Source of the DNA: an uncultured Riemerella sp.
GTDB taxonomy: Bacteria; Bacteroidota; Bacteroidia; Flavobacteriales; Weeksellaceae
Direction of reading: 5' to 3'
Assembly (NCBI GenBank): GCA_938037185.1
Contig: CALHQK010000072.1
Span: 1-13,540, forward strand
Length of the DNA: 13,540 nt
Position 1 is the stretch's first letter. Each line of letters starts with the position of its first letter. Shown here in pieces: positions 7,326 to 13,540 of the stretch. Made by a program: the position numbers and the translations under genes. Below the pieces are notes generated by a model. It searched no databases. It was not told where the DNA came from and was given only the letters and a program-made list of their open reading frames with translations.

Positions 7326-7802
7326 TTAGAATTTAAAGTGTGAGAATGCTTTGTTTGCTTCTGCCATTTTGTGAGTATCTGTCTTTTTCTTAACAGCTGC
7401 TCCTTCTTCTTTAGAAGCAGCGATAATCTCAGCAGCTAATTTTTGCGCCATAGATTTATCGTTTCTCAAAGAAGCATATTTGATCAACCATTTCATAGCC
7501 ATAGAAATTTTTCTATCAGCTCTGATTGGCATAGGAATTTGGAAGTTAGCACCTCCTACTCTTCTTGATCTTACTTCTACATGCGGCATTACATTAGTAA
7601 GCGCATCTTTCCATACTTCAAGAGAAGTTTTTTCCTGATCTTCTTTTTTAGTTTCTACGATATCTAGTGCATCATAGAAAATTCTAAATGCGATAGACTT
7701 CTTACCATCTATCATCAAGTTATTCACAAATCTTGTTACCAATTGATCATTAAATTTAGGATCTGGTAACAACGGTCTTTTTTTTGCTTTTGTCTTTCTC
7801 AT
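7326..7802 (-). CDS. rpsG: 30S ribosomal protein S7
   Basis: S7 is a primary 16S rRNA-binding protein that nucleates assembly of the 30S head and contacts the E-site tRNA. At 158 residues it has family length. Key segments are PLLPDPKF (10-17), VTRFVNNLMIDGKKS (22-36) and the signature RSRRVGGANFQIP (78-90). The C-terminal helix region reads AEANKAFSHFKF. The gene lies 25 bases after rpsL and 6 bases before fusA, inside the str operon. Unlike most starts in this window, its ATG is preceded by an AAGGA Shine-Dalgarno-like sequence at 8-base spacing. The intergenic region before it is too short to hold the S7-binding regulatory structure known from E. coli. Confidence 0.98.
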   Translation of the reverse strand: MRKTKAKKRPLLPDPKFNDQLVTRFVNNLMIDGKKSIAFRIFYDALDIVETKKEDQEKTSLEVWKDALTNVMPHVEVRSRRVGGANFQIPMPIRADRKISMAMKWLIKYASLRNDKSMAQKLAAEIIAASKEEGAAVKKKTDTHKMAEANKAFSHFKF

Positions 7803-7807
7803 TGTTT

Positions 7808-7815
7808 CTTTCCTT
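7808..7815 (-). promoter_or_regulatory. Shine-Dalgarno-like sequence of rpsG
   Basis: Minus-strand AAGGAAAG lies just before the rpsG ATG at 7802; AAGGA ends 8 bases from the start codon. This stands out because most other starts here (rpsL, rpsJ, trpS, coaD, ddl) have only A/T-rich leaders. Apart from the exported-protein/97-residue gene junction, it is the clearest such site in the window. Confidence 0.4.
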
Positions 7816-7827
7816 AAAATTTAATGA

Positions 7828-8226
7828 TTACTTTTTCCCTGCTGGTGCTGCACCTGGTTTAGGTCTCTTAGCTCCATACTTAGATCTTCTTTGTGTTCTT
7901 CCATTTACACCTGCAGTGTCCAGAGCACCTCTTACAATGTGATAACGAACTCCCGGTAGGTCTTTCACCCTTCCGCCTCTTACCAATACTATCGAGTGCT
8001 CTTGGAGATTATGTCCTTCGCCCGGGATATAAGCGTTAACTTCTTTACCATTAGAAAGTCTTACTCTGGCAACTTTTCTAAGTGCAGAGTTAGGTTTCTT
8101 AGGTGTAGTTGTATATACTCTCGTACATACACCTCTCTTTTGTGGACAAGAATCCAAAGCAACCGATTTGCTCTTCTTGGCAATTGTGGCTCTTCCTTTT
8201 CTTACTAATTGTTGAATAGTAGGCAT
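7828..8226 (-). CDS. rpsL: 30S ribosomal protein S12
   Basis: S12 sits at the decoding centre and controls decoding accuracy; it is the classic streptomycin-resistance target. At 132 residues it matches the family with a slightly extended basic, Ala/Pro-rich tail (KRPKPGAAPAGKK). Signatures are CPQKRGVCTRVYT (27-39), TPKKPNSALRKVARV (41-55), GEGHNLQEHS (69-78) and GGRVKDLPGVRYH (84-96). Lys43 and Lys88, the usual streptomycin-resistance positions, are both lysine, so this looks like the sensitive allele. Asp89 is the residue methylthiolated in other bacteria. It is the first gene of the str operon and lies 29 bases downstream of a strong promoter match. Confidence 0.99.
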   Translation of the reverse strand: MPTIQQLVRKGRATIAKKSKSVALDSCPQKRGVCTRVYTTTPKKPNSALRKVARVRLSNGKEVNAYIPGEGHNLQEHSIVLVRGGRVKDLPGVRYHIVRGALDTAGVNGRTQRRSKYGAKRPKPGAAPAGKK

Positions 8227-8255
8227 TTTATTGCTTTATATTTAATTTTAGGGTG

Positions 8256-8285
8256 CAAAAATATAATTTTTTTTTTAATTAACAA
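8256..8285 (-). promoter_or_regulatory. Promoter of the str operon (TTG-N19-TATTTTTG)
   Basis: On the minus strand TTG (8285-8283) is followed after exactly 19 bases by TATTTTTG (8263-8256). This matches the flavobacterial consensus TTG-N17-23-TAnnTTTG in both boxes. The spacer contains a run of ten A residues. The -7 box ends 29 bases before the rpsL ATG. It is the only promoter in the window with both boxes, as expected for a highly expressed ribosomal operon. Confidence 0.75.
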
Positions 8286-8318
8286 CCATTTACGAAAATT
8301 ATTTTCATATTTTTTCAT

Positions 8319-9287
8319 TTACATCCCTAGACTTTTTCTTACTCTTTGGAGAGTTTCTTGGGCTACTTTTTTGGTTTTTTCTGCTCCTTCTTGTAGTTTT
8401 TTCTCTAATTCAGGAAGATTATCCATATAATAAGCAAAGATTTCTCTTTCCTTAGCATAGGTTTCCAAAATCAAATTCAGTAATTCTGTTTTCGCGTGTC
8501 CGTACCCGAAATTCCCTGCAAGATATTTCTCTCTCAATGCTTGGGTTTTGTCCTCTGTCGCGATGAGTGAATATATCGTAAAGACCTTACAAGTGTCAGG
8601 ATTTTTCGGTTCTTCCAGCGGTGTAGAATCTGTCTCTATGGACATTACTTGTTTTTTCAATTCCTTTTCTGGAAGGAATATATTGATGATATTTCCTCTT
8701 GATTTGGACATTTTATTACCATCTGTTCCCGGCACATATTTCGTGTTTTCCTGCAATTCAGCCTGTGGAAGCACGAAAACCTCGCCCATTTGGTTATTAA
8801 ATCTCGCTCCTACATCTCTCGCCATTTCCAAATGCTGAAGCTGGTCTTTTCCCACAGGAACTACCTCGGCATCATAGAGCAAAATATCCGCTGCCATAAG
8901 CATAGGATAGGTAAAAAGTCCTACATTCACATCTCCCAGCCTGTCCGCCTTATCCTTGAACGAGTGAGCCAAAGTAAGCCTTTGGTAAGGGAAGAAACAA
9001 GACAAATACCAAGAAAGCTCACAGGTTTCTGGAATGTCGCTTTGTCTGTAGAAATAAGTTTTCTCTGTATCCAGCCCAAAAGCCAGCCATGCCGCAGCGA
9101 TTTCGTAAGTGTTTTTTTTCAGCACCTCAGCATCTTTTATCTGCGTGAGAGTGTGCATATTAGCAATGAACAAGAAAGACTCGTTCTCTGTTTTTTTAGA
9201 TAATTCTATGGCTGGAACGATTGCCCCCAAAATATTCCCTAAATGCGGCGTTCCTGTAGCCTGTATTCCTGTAAGAATTCTTGACAT
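8319..9287 (-). CDS. trpS: Tryptophan--tRNA ligase
   Basis: This class I aminoacyl-tRNA synthetase charges tRNA-Trp with tryptophan using ATP. At 322 residues it has the usual bacterial length. The HIGH-equivalent motif is TGTPHLGN (11-18) and the KMSKS loop is at 192-196. Family segments MAADILLYDA (131-140) and VGKDQLQHLEMARD (145-158) line the tryptophan and ATP pocket. The C-terminal part is helical and charged, as expected for the anticodon-binding domain. It starts 27 bases after the upstream TatD-like gene and has its own -7 element, so it may be transcribed alone. Its stop is only about 34 bases from the str promoter box, and no clear terminator lies between them. Confidence 0.98.
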   Translation of the reverse strand: MSRILTGIQATGTPHLGNILGAIVPAIELSKKTENESFLFIANMHTLTQIKDAEVLKKNTYEIAAAWLAFGLDTEKTYFYRQSDIPETCELSWYLSCFFPYQRLTLAHSFKDKADRLGDVNVGLFTYPMLMAADILLYDAEVVPVGKDQLQHLEMARDVGARFNNQMGEVFVLPQAELQENTKYVPGTDGNKMSKSRGNIINIFLPEKELKKQVMSIETDSTPLEEPKNPDTCKVFTIYSLIATEDKTQALREKYLAGNFGYGHAKTELLNLILETYAKEREIFAYYMDNLPELEKKLQEGAEKTKKVAQETLQRVRKSLGM

Positions 9288-9309
9288 GATTTTATTTTTT
9301 ATTTTTAAA

Positions 9310-9317
9310 CAAAATTA
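9310..9317 (-). promoter_or_regulatory. Candidate -7 promoter element of trpS
   Basis: Minus-strand TAATTTTG matches TAnnTTTG, 22 bases before the trpS ATG at 9287. It overlaps the stop codon (9315-9317) of the upstream TatD-like gene. No TTG is visible at the usual -33 distance. If real, trpS can be expressed apart from the upstream operon. Confidence 0.4.
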
Positions 9318-9944
9318 AATTTCACATTTTAAAACCTGCTGTACATTTTTATAAATCTCGGTTTTAAGGGATTTTACTGGTATTTCTTTGATTTCGGCAA
9401 GTTTCAGATAAACCTCATCAATAGGCTCTTCTGCTGTGTCCGTTTCCAAAAAAATCCTATTCAAAGGAATATCCCGCGCAGTTTCCTGCAAAGATAAGTT
9501 ATAAAGCAGCGCTTTCCCAAAAGACAAATAAAAGCCTTTGCTCAAAAGCTCTTCTGCGGTTTCCTTTTTCTTATTAAATCCATGCACAATGAGCGGCACT
9601 TTTGCGATTTTCTGAAACCTCAGCAACTGAGAAAAACGCCGAACACAATGCACTATCACGGGTTTTTGGATTTCATTCGCCCAGAGAATCTGTTGTTCAA
9701 AAATTTGTTCCTGCAAACTCTCATCCACCGAAACCAGCCCATCCAGCCCGCATTCGCCTATCGCAAGGCAGTTTGGGTGCTGGGATATTTCTTTTATTTT
9801 ATCTAAATTCTGTTTGTAATTTTCATCGATTTTATTTGGGTGAAGTCCTACCGAAAAATAATTTTGTGGAATCTCTTCCGTGAAATCCAAGTTATAAATT
9901 CCGCATTCTCTCCCGCGAAAATGATGATGAAAATCAAAAAACAT
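9315..9944 (-). CDS. TatD-family metal-dependent hydrolase (short form)
   Basis: This is a predicted cytoplasmic TIM-barrel metal hydrolase of the TatD family, whose members act as DNases or deoxyribonuclease-like phosphohydrolases. It has 209 residues against about 260 in E. coli TatD. The expected metal ligands are all in place: H6 and H8 in FDFHHHF, E64 in IGECGLD (62-68), H99 in VIVHC, H121 in VHGF and D169 in LETDT (166-170). SVGLHP (31-36) is also typical. The shortness comes from compact loops between motifs, not from a lost domain. It lies 11 bases after the TRIC protein gene and is probably co-transcribed with it. Its actual substrate is unknown. Confidence 0.88.
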   Translation of the reverse strand: MFFDFHHHFRGRECGIYNLDFTEEIPQNYFSVGLHPNKIDENYKQNLDKIKEISQHPNCLAIGECGLDGLVSVDESLQEQIFEQQILWANEIQKPVIVHCVRRFSQLLRFQKIAKVPLIVHGFNKKKETAEELLSKGFYLSFGKALLYNLSLQETARDIPLNRIFLETDTAEEPIDEVYLKLAEIKEIPVKSLKTEIYKNVQQVLKCEI

Positions 9945-9955
9945 ACAGCTTTATT

Positions 9956-10591
9956 TTATTCCCCTCTATCTTCTTTGGACAAATAGAATTTAGGCATTTC
10001 CCACTGATATCTCACCGCAAGAGTTCTCACCGCCACAATCAGCAGAATAGTGGAAACATGCACCATAATATATGGCATAGAAGTGTATCTGGACAACACC
10101 AAAAACAAAACTCCCCCCACAATACATGCCGTAGCGTAGATTTCTTTTCTCAAAACCAAAGGAATTCTATTGAGCAAAATATCTCTAAAAATCCCACCGA
10201 AACAACCAGTGATAACCCCCAAAGTGAGAGAAATAATCATCCCATGCTCAGCATTCAGCCCTTTCTGAATTCCCATAATGGTAAAAAGCCCAAGCCCAAA
10301 GCTGTCAAAGATAAACAACGGCGTTTCAAATTTTTTTTCAAAAACCTTTACCAGCATCGCAAAGATACTCGCCAAAAAAACTACCGTGCAACTGAACATA
10401 TCTTTCATCCAGAAGACAGGAACTTCCAGCAGTAAATCCCGCAAAGTCCCTCCACCAAAGGAAGTAACGAAAGATACTATAAGCACACCAAAAGGATCCA
10501 ATCTTTTCTCTATCGCCGCAAAAGCCCCAGACATCGAGAAAGATACTAACCCCAAAAGTTCAATTACGAAATTAAAATTTTCATACAACAT
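9956..10591 (-). CDS. TRIC/UPF0126 family membrane protein
   Basis: This 211-residue inner-membrane protein is made of two homologous three-helix repeats plus a final helix, the layout of the bacterial TRIC (trimeric intracellular cation channel-like) family, formerly UPF0126 or YicG/YadS. The repeat signatures are GGGTLRDLLL (46-55) and GGIFRDILL (132-140), each followed by P and a hydrophobic helix. DPFG near 32-35 and DSFGLGLFTIMG near 96-107 are the paired pore-helix segments of the family. Studied homologues are cation (potassium) channels, and some databases list them as glycine transporters; neither can be chosen here. The gene lies 11 bases before the TatD gene and 86 bases after coaD. 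No TAnnTTTG element precedes it. Confidence 0.9.
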   Translation of the reverse strand: MLYENFNFVIELLGLVSFSMSGAFAAIEKRLDPFGVLIVSFVTSFGGGTLRDLLLEVPVFWMKDMFSCTVVFLASIFAMLVKVFEKKFETPLFIFDSFGLGLFTIMGIQKGLNAEHGMIISLTLGVITGCFGGIFRDILLNRIPLVLRKEIYATACIVGGVLFLVLSRYTSMPYIMVHVSTILLIVAVRTLAVRYQWEMPKFYLSKEDRGE

Positions 10592-10622
10592 AAATCAACA
10601 TTTTATTTTTTCAAAACAATAA

Positions 10623-10645
10623 CCACACAAAACGAGTCCGTGTGG
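10623..10645 (-). terminator. Weak hairpin between coaD and the TRIC gene
   Basis: CCACAC (10623-10628) pairs with GTGTGG (10640-10645) across an 11-base loop, 32 bases after the coaD stop. The minus-strand continuation TTATTGTTTT is only partly T-rich. It may attenuate transcription between coaD and the TRIC gene or be chance. The absence of a visible promoter for the TRIC gene favours at least some read-through. Confidence 0.35.
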
Positions 10646-10677
10646 CAAAAATCAAGTTCCTATGACCGACCTTCTTC

Positions 10678-11139
10678 CTACACCCTCACTGCATCTGGAA
10701 CGAACAAAGTATAGTCGCCACCTAGCGAAATAATCTCCCTGACACTGCTGCTACTGATGAACGACTTAGCCGAGGAAGTCAGCAGGAAGATAGTTTCTAT
10801 CTTGTTCTCCAGAGTAAGCGTCCTATTGATATGCACGATCGCCTTTTCAAACTCAAAGTCGGCAGGGTTTCTCAGCCCTCTGATGATGAAATTCACATTT
10901 CTCTTTCGGCAGTAGTCCACCGTAAGCCCCTCAAAAGAGTCAATCTCCACATTAGGAAAATCCTTAAAAGTATTTCTCAAAAATTCTTTTCTCTGCTCCA
11001 GAGAAAACATGTATTTTTTCTGTACATTATGCCCGATGGCGATGATAATTTTATCAAAAAGTTTCGTCGCCCTTTCTACAATATCATAATGCCCCAAGGT
11101 AACAGGGTCAAAAGACCCAGGGAATACCGCTGCTTTCAT
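10678..11139 (-). CDS. coaD: Phosphopantetheine adenylyltransferase
   Basis: The enzyme transfers AMP from ATP to 4'-phosphopantetheine, giving dephospho-CoA, the penultimate step of coenzyme A synthesis. The 153-residue length is close to the family's ~160. The nucleotidyltransferase motif GSFDPVTLGH runs over 8-17 with the TxGH-type segment TLGH at 14-17. RGLRNPADFEFE (87-98) binds the substrate phosphate, and ISSSSVREI (128-136) is the conserved C-terminal ATP-binding loop. It follows the small acidic protein gene by 29 bases. No -7 element was found before it, so it is probably transcribed from the ddl side. No Shine-Dalgarno sequence precedes the start. Confidence 0.97.
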   Translation of the reverse strand: MKAAVFPGSFDPVTLGHYDIVERATKLFDKIIIAIGHNVQKKYMFSLEQRKEFLRNTFKDFPNVEIDSFEGLTVDYCRKRNVNFIIRGLRNPADFEFEKAIVHINRTLTLENKIETIFLLTSSAKSFISSSSVREIISLGGDYTLFVPDAVRV

Positions 11140-11168
11140 TGTTTATTTTTAGTTTTCTTAAATATTAT

Positions 11169-11462
11169 TCACTTCCCCTTATAGCTTTCATTAGCAAAAT
11201 CAATATTCCTGCACGGATACCAGCCCACCATCATATCCATCACTTCTTCCAAAGTCTCTATAAGGTGCTCATCTGTCCCATCGTTCTGTAATTCAACATC
11301 ACTTTCTAGGTATATTTGATAGATTTCCTTCTCCGAAAACCCTTCTGCGTACAACTGTAACGCAAAGTTTCTGAGTTTTTCCACCGCATCCTGCTCAAAG
11401 AGAAGTCGTTTTATCTTCTCTTTTGCTTCATCTCTCTTTTGCGTTTCGTTATCCATCATCAT
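11169..11462 (-). CDS. Small acidic protein of unknown function
   Basis: I do not recognise this 97-residue protein. It is rich in Glu, Asp and Lys, has no signal peptide or membrane segment, and looks mostly helical: a charged helix at about 5-40, then GFSEKEIYQIYLES (41-54), then ETLEEVMDMMVGWYPC (69-84). The start has three consecutive ATG codons. AGAGGA (complement of 11471-11476) lies 8 bases before the first, which favours that start. The gene lies 21 bases after the exported protein gene and 29 bases before coaD, all on the minus strand, suggesting co-transcription. The smooth reading frame and translation signals make it a likely real gene. Its function is unknown. Confidence 0.75.
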   Translation of the reverse strand: MMMDNETQKRDEAKEKIKRLLFEQDAVEKLRNFALQLYAEGFSEKEIYQIYLESDVELQNDGTDEHLIETLEEVMDMMVGWYPCRNIDFANESYKGK

Positions 11463-11483
11463 TACTTATTTCCTCTGTGTTTT

Positions 11484-11969
11484 CTATCGAGTTTGATTTG
11501 ATTTTTCGTAAAACTGCTTCAAATTATCCAAATTCACGCTGCAGTCTTTATTAAAAACATTATTGGCTACTAAGTTTTCCATCAAGCGTGTTGCTCCAGT
11601 TACTTTTGGGTTTCTGTAAGCTTTTTTACCAATGATATTAAAATCTACAATGCCTTTCCAGTTTCCTGCTTCATCCTTCTTCGCTACCCCAAAGAATAGA
11701 AGTTCTCCTTTCAGGGATTTTATTTCATAGGAATAAGGCACCAGACCATATTCTGTTTGCTTTTCTTCACCCTCATTATCCACATCATTTAGATTTAATA
11801 CAAAACATATTTTTTTATCCAAATATATTTCATCTGGCTCTACCCTCACTTCTTTAGCGGTATTCTTTGTTTTCGGAAGATTTAGTTTTAGCTCGGTATA
11901 CAGGTCTTCTTCTGTTTGCGCAGAGAAAAATAAAGGAAATAAAAATGCTGTCAACCAAAGTGTTTTCAT
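11484..11969 (-). CDS. Exported protein of unknown function
   Basis: This 161-residue protein begins with a clear signal peptide, MKTLWLTAFLFPLFFSAQ, with the SAQ end typical of flavobacteria and cleavage near residues 17-18. No lipobox cysteine follows, so it is probably a soluble periplasmic protein. The mature part is polar. It has two cysteines (C55 and C143) that could form a disulfide and an aromatic beta-rich middle (YGLVPYSYEIKSLKGELLFFGVAKKDEAGNW is the core of this region, about 74-104, cited by position). It lies 13 bases after ddl and 21 bases before the small acidic protein gene, so it is likely in the same operon. I recognise no family; a role near the cell wall is possible only because of the ddl neighbour. 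Confidence 0.8.
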   Translation of the reverse strand: MKTLWLTAFLFPLFFSAQTEEDLYTELKLNLPKTKNTAKEVRVEPDEIYLDKKICFVLNLNDVDNEGEEKQTEYGLVPYSYEIKSLKGELLFFGVAKKDEAGNWKGIVDFNIIGKKAYRNPKVTGATRLMENLVANNVFNKDCSVNLDNLKQFYEKSNQTR

Positions 11970-11982
11970 AATTTTTATGTTT

Positions 11983-12969
11983 TTAATGTTTGTTTAAAGC
12001 TTTTTCGACCTCATTTCCACACAAATCTTTGATGGAAATTCCGTAAATTTTCGCCTGTTGCGGCAGGATACTTGCGGGAGAAAAACCTGGGTTGGTATTC
12101 ATTTCCAGCATGTAAGGCGTTCCGTTCATAATGATGTATTCCGAACGAGAAAAACCACTCATTCCCAGTGACTTATATGCTTTCTTCGCTATTTCTTCTA
12201 CTTTTAGTCGTGTTGGCTCATCTATTCTGGCAGGTGTAATTTCCTGAGAAGCACCTTCATACTTAGCTTCATAGTCGAAGAAATCATTTTCGGAAACGAT
12301 TTCCGTAATTCCCAAAACGGTAATTTCACCTTTATAATCTACCACTCCTACTGAAACTTCCATTCCATCCAAAAAGCTCTCTATCAGCACCTCATCGTCT
12401 TCGTGGAAAGCTTTTTCCAGAGCGGCTTTGAACTCAGATTTTTCTTTCACTTTTGAAATTCCCAAACTAGACCCAGACTGATTTGGTTTTACAAAACAAG
12501 GAAGCCCAAGTTCAGAAATAATTTCATCTTCACTGAAAGCATCTCCTTTTCTCAAATAAATACTCTTCGCCGAAGGAATTCCATATTTAGAAAGCACCGC
12601 CAGAGTATCTTTTTTATTGAATGTCAATGCACTTTGGTAAAAATCACAGCCCGTATATCTCTGTCCCACAGCATCCCAATACGCCTGCAAAAGCCCGTTT
12701 TCACCAGGTGTTCCGTGAATGGTATTGAAACAAACATCAAATTTCAGCTTCGTTCCATCGGCTAGTTTTACCGAAAAATCGGCTTTGTCTATTGGGAATT
12801 TTTCATCATTGTCATCCACAAAAAACCAACCTTCCTTCAAAACATGAACTCTATAAACATTGTATAAATCTCTGTCCAATTCATCAAAAATAAGCTGACC
12901 GCTTTTCAGCGAAACGATATACTCATCGGAAAAACCGCCCATTACCACGGCGACATTCTTTTTATTCAT
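11983..12969 (-). CDS. ddl: D-alanine--D-alanine ligase
   Basis: This ATP-grasp ligase joins two D-alanines into the dipeptide added to the peptidoglycan stem, in the cytoplasm. At 328 residues it has family length. The N-terminal motif GGFSDEYIVSLKSG (11-24) holds E16, the D-Ala-binding glutamate. HGTPGENG (85-92) and KPNQSGSSLGI (161-171, ATP-grasp glycine loop) follow. The omega-loop DYEAKY (232-237) with a tyrosine fits D-Ala-D-Ala rather than D-lactate specificity. The magnesium site is FSRSEYI (273-279) with E289 and N291 in LEMNTNPG. The first ligand, usually Asp in the RxDF motif of E. coli, is Glu277. As I recall, SRSE is common in Bacteroidetes, so this should be a conservative change. 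The gene heads the ddl-coaD cluster and has a -7 element 17 bases upstream. Confidence 0.97.
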   Translation of the reverse strand: MNKKNVAVVMGGFSDEYIVSLKSGQLIFDELDRDLYNVYRVHVLKEGWFFVDDNDEKFPIDKADFSVKLADGTKLKFDVCFNTIHGTPGENGLLQAYWDAVGQRYTGCDFYQSALTFNKKDTLAVLSKYGIPSAKSIYLRKGDAFSEDEIISELGLPCFVKPNQSGSSLGISKVKEKSEFKAALEKAFHEDDEVLIESFLDGMEVSVGVVDYKGEITVLGITEIVSENDFFDYEAKYEGASQEITPARIDEPTRLKVEEIAKKAYKSLGMSGFSRSEYIIMNGTPYMLEMNTNPGFSPASILPQQAKIYGISIKDLCGNEVEKALNKH

Positions 12970-12986
12970 AACTCTTACAATTTAGG

Positions 12987-12994
12987 CAAAATTA
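12987..12994 (-). promoter_or_regulatory. Candidate -7 promoter element of ddl
   Basis: Minus-strand TAATTTTG matches TAnnTTTG, 17 bases before the ddl ATG at 12969. No TTG is present at the usual distance. It lies back to back with the plus-strand element at 13036-13043, so the 92-base gap (12970-13061) is a divergent promoter region. Confidence 0.45.
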
Positions 12995-13035
12995 ACAAAA
13001 ACTTTTTATTCACCTACGCTGTCTGATAAATTCTT

Positions 13036-13043
13036 TAACTTTG
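13036..13043 (+). promoter_or_regulatory. Candidate -7 promoter element of the plus-strand kinase
   Basis: TAACTTTG matches TAnnTTTG, 18 bases before the ATG at 13062. No TTG lies at the usual -33 distance. The element sits in the divergent region shared with ddl. Confidence 0.45.
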
Positions 13044-13061
13044 TGGCTAAAAGAATTTTTT

Positions 13062-13540
13062 ATGCATCTATCCACCGCAAAAACTTTTTTTGAGGAATTC
13101 ATAGGCTCTCCTGCTGCTGATTTTCAGGTATTACAGCAGAGCGGCTCATCGAGAATCAATTTCATTGGAAAGTCTCATAATCAGGATTTTATCATTACTT
13201 ACAACGAAAATATTAGAGAAAACGAGGCTTTTCTTTATCTCTCGGAAGAGTTTTCTTCATTAAAGCTAAACACGCCTAAAATCTTGGCGGTCAATGAAGA
13301 AAAAACGCTTTATGTTCAAGAGTTTTTGGGCAAAAATACTTTGTCCGAAATCATCTCTGTCGAAGGGCACAGCGAAAGGGTAAAATCATTGGTAAAACAA
13401 ACCTTGGAAAAGCTATTCACTCTGCAACAAAAAACCGAAGGAAAAATAGATTTTCGCAGATCCTTTGAATACGAAGCCTATGACAATCTGCCGATTACGC
13501 ATGATTTATATTATTTCAAAAATTTCATGGTGGATGTCTT
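13062..13540 (+). CDS. Phosphotransferase-family (APH-like) kinase, N-terminal part; cut by window edge
   Basis: I translated 159 codons from the ATG at 13062; no stop occurs before the window ends, so it is a truncated view of a longer protein. The N-lobe shows a glycine/serine nucleotide loop QSGSSRINF (25-33), then IITYNENIRENEAFLYLSEEF, in which glutamates fit the lysine-pairing helix. YVQEFLGKNTLSEI is the hinge region. The end of the visible part, DLYYFKNF, is typical of a Bacteroidetes phosphotransferase (APH fold) group. Some of those proteins are, as I recall, fused to a RapZ-like C-terminal domain or sit beside a nucleotidyltransferase, like AmgK and MurU of MurNAc recycling. The name 'aminoglycoside phosphotransferase' should not be read as antibiotic resistance. 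The function is inferred only. Confidence 0.75.
   Translation, partial: MHLSTAKTFFEEFIGSPAADFQVLQQSGSSRINFIGKSHNQDFIITYNENIRENEAFLYLSEEFSSLKLNTPKILAVNEEKTLYVQEFLGKNTLSEIISVEGHSERVKSLVKQTLEKLFTLQQKTEGKIDFRRSFEYEAYDNLPITHDLYYFKNFMVDV

Noticed and set aside
8294..8306. Palindrome GAAAATtATTTTC between trpS and rpsL
   Set aside because: The loop would be one base and the stem is weak A/T; it is not a credible terminator, although it may be part of an A/T-rich region upstream of the str promoter.
13062..13540. Aminoglycoside resistance gene
   Set aside because: The fold is APH-like but the motifs match a Bacteroidetes housekeeping group, and the context (ddl, chromosomal, no mobile element) does not suggest acquired resistance.
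1..13540. Mobile elements, tRNA or rRNA genes, CRISPR arrays, toxin-antitoxin or defence genes
   Set aside because: I saw no transposase, direct repeat array, cloverleaf-like segment or recognisable defence or toxin domain by reading; tRNA and repeat searches were not run.

Overview
The window looks like a chromosomal segment of a flavobacterium, most likely of the Chryseobacterium/Riemerella/Bergeyella side (Weeksellaceae). The reasons are low GC, the TonB-dependent receptor with its flavobacterial signal peptide, a str operon without tuf, starts that mostly lack a Shine-Dalgarno sequence, and the flavobacterial -7 promoter element TAnnTTTG upstream of almost every transcription unit. The family assignment is inference. 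No species is claimed.

Layout. All genes but the last are on the minus strand, so transcription runs from right to left. From the right: a phosphotransferase-like kinase on the plus strand runs off the end and is divergent from ddl. Then come ddl, an exported protein of unknown function, a small acidic protein of unknown function, coaD, a TRIC/UPF0126 membrane protein and a short TatD hydrolase, probably one or two co-transcribed units. trpS follows with its own likely promoter. Next is the str operon rpsL-rpsG-fusA-rpsJ, with a full promoter at its head and a strong hairpin terminator after rpsJ. Then an AI-2E-family permease and a TonB-dependent receptor, each apparently monocistronic. A small four-helix membrane protein and asd (truncated by the window edge) form the last unit.

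How the genes relate. Most are housekeeping: translation (S12, S7, EF-G, S10, TrpS), cell wall and precursors (Ddl; Asd makes the semialdehyde leading to diaminopimelate, lysine, threonine and methionine; the partial kinase may be a sugar kinase of cell-wall recycling) and cofactor synthesis (CoaD). Accessory content is limited to the receptor of unknown substrate and four poorly characterised membrane or exported proteins.

I found no mobile element, CRISPR array, tRNA, rRNA or defence system, and no gene-free stretch longer than 300 bases. I do not see a clear undescribed system. The points most worth a second look are the orphan receptor with its reassigned start, the detachment of rpsJ from the rest of the S10 operon, the two unknown genes between ddl and coaD, and the kinase opposite ddl.
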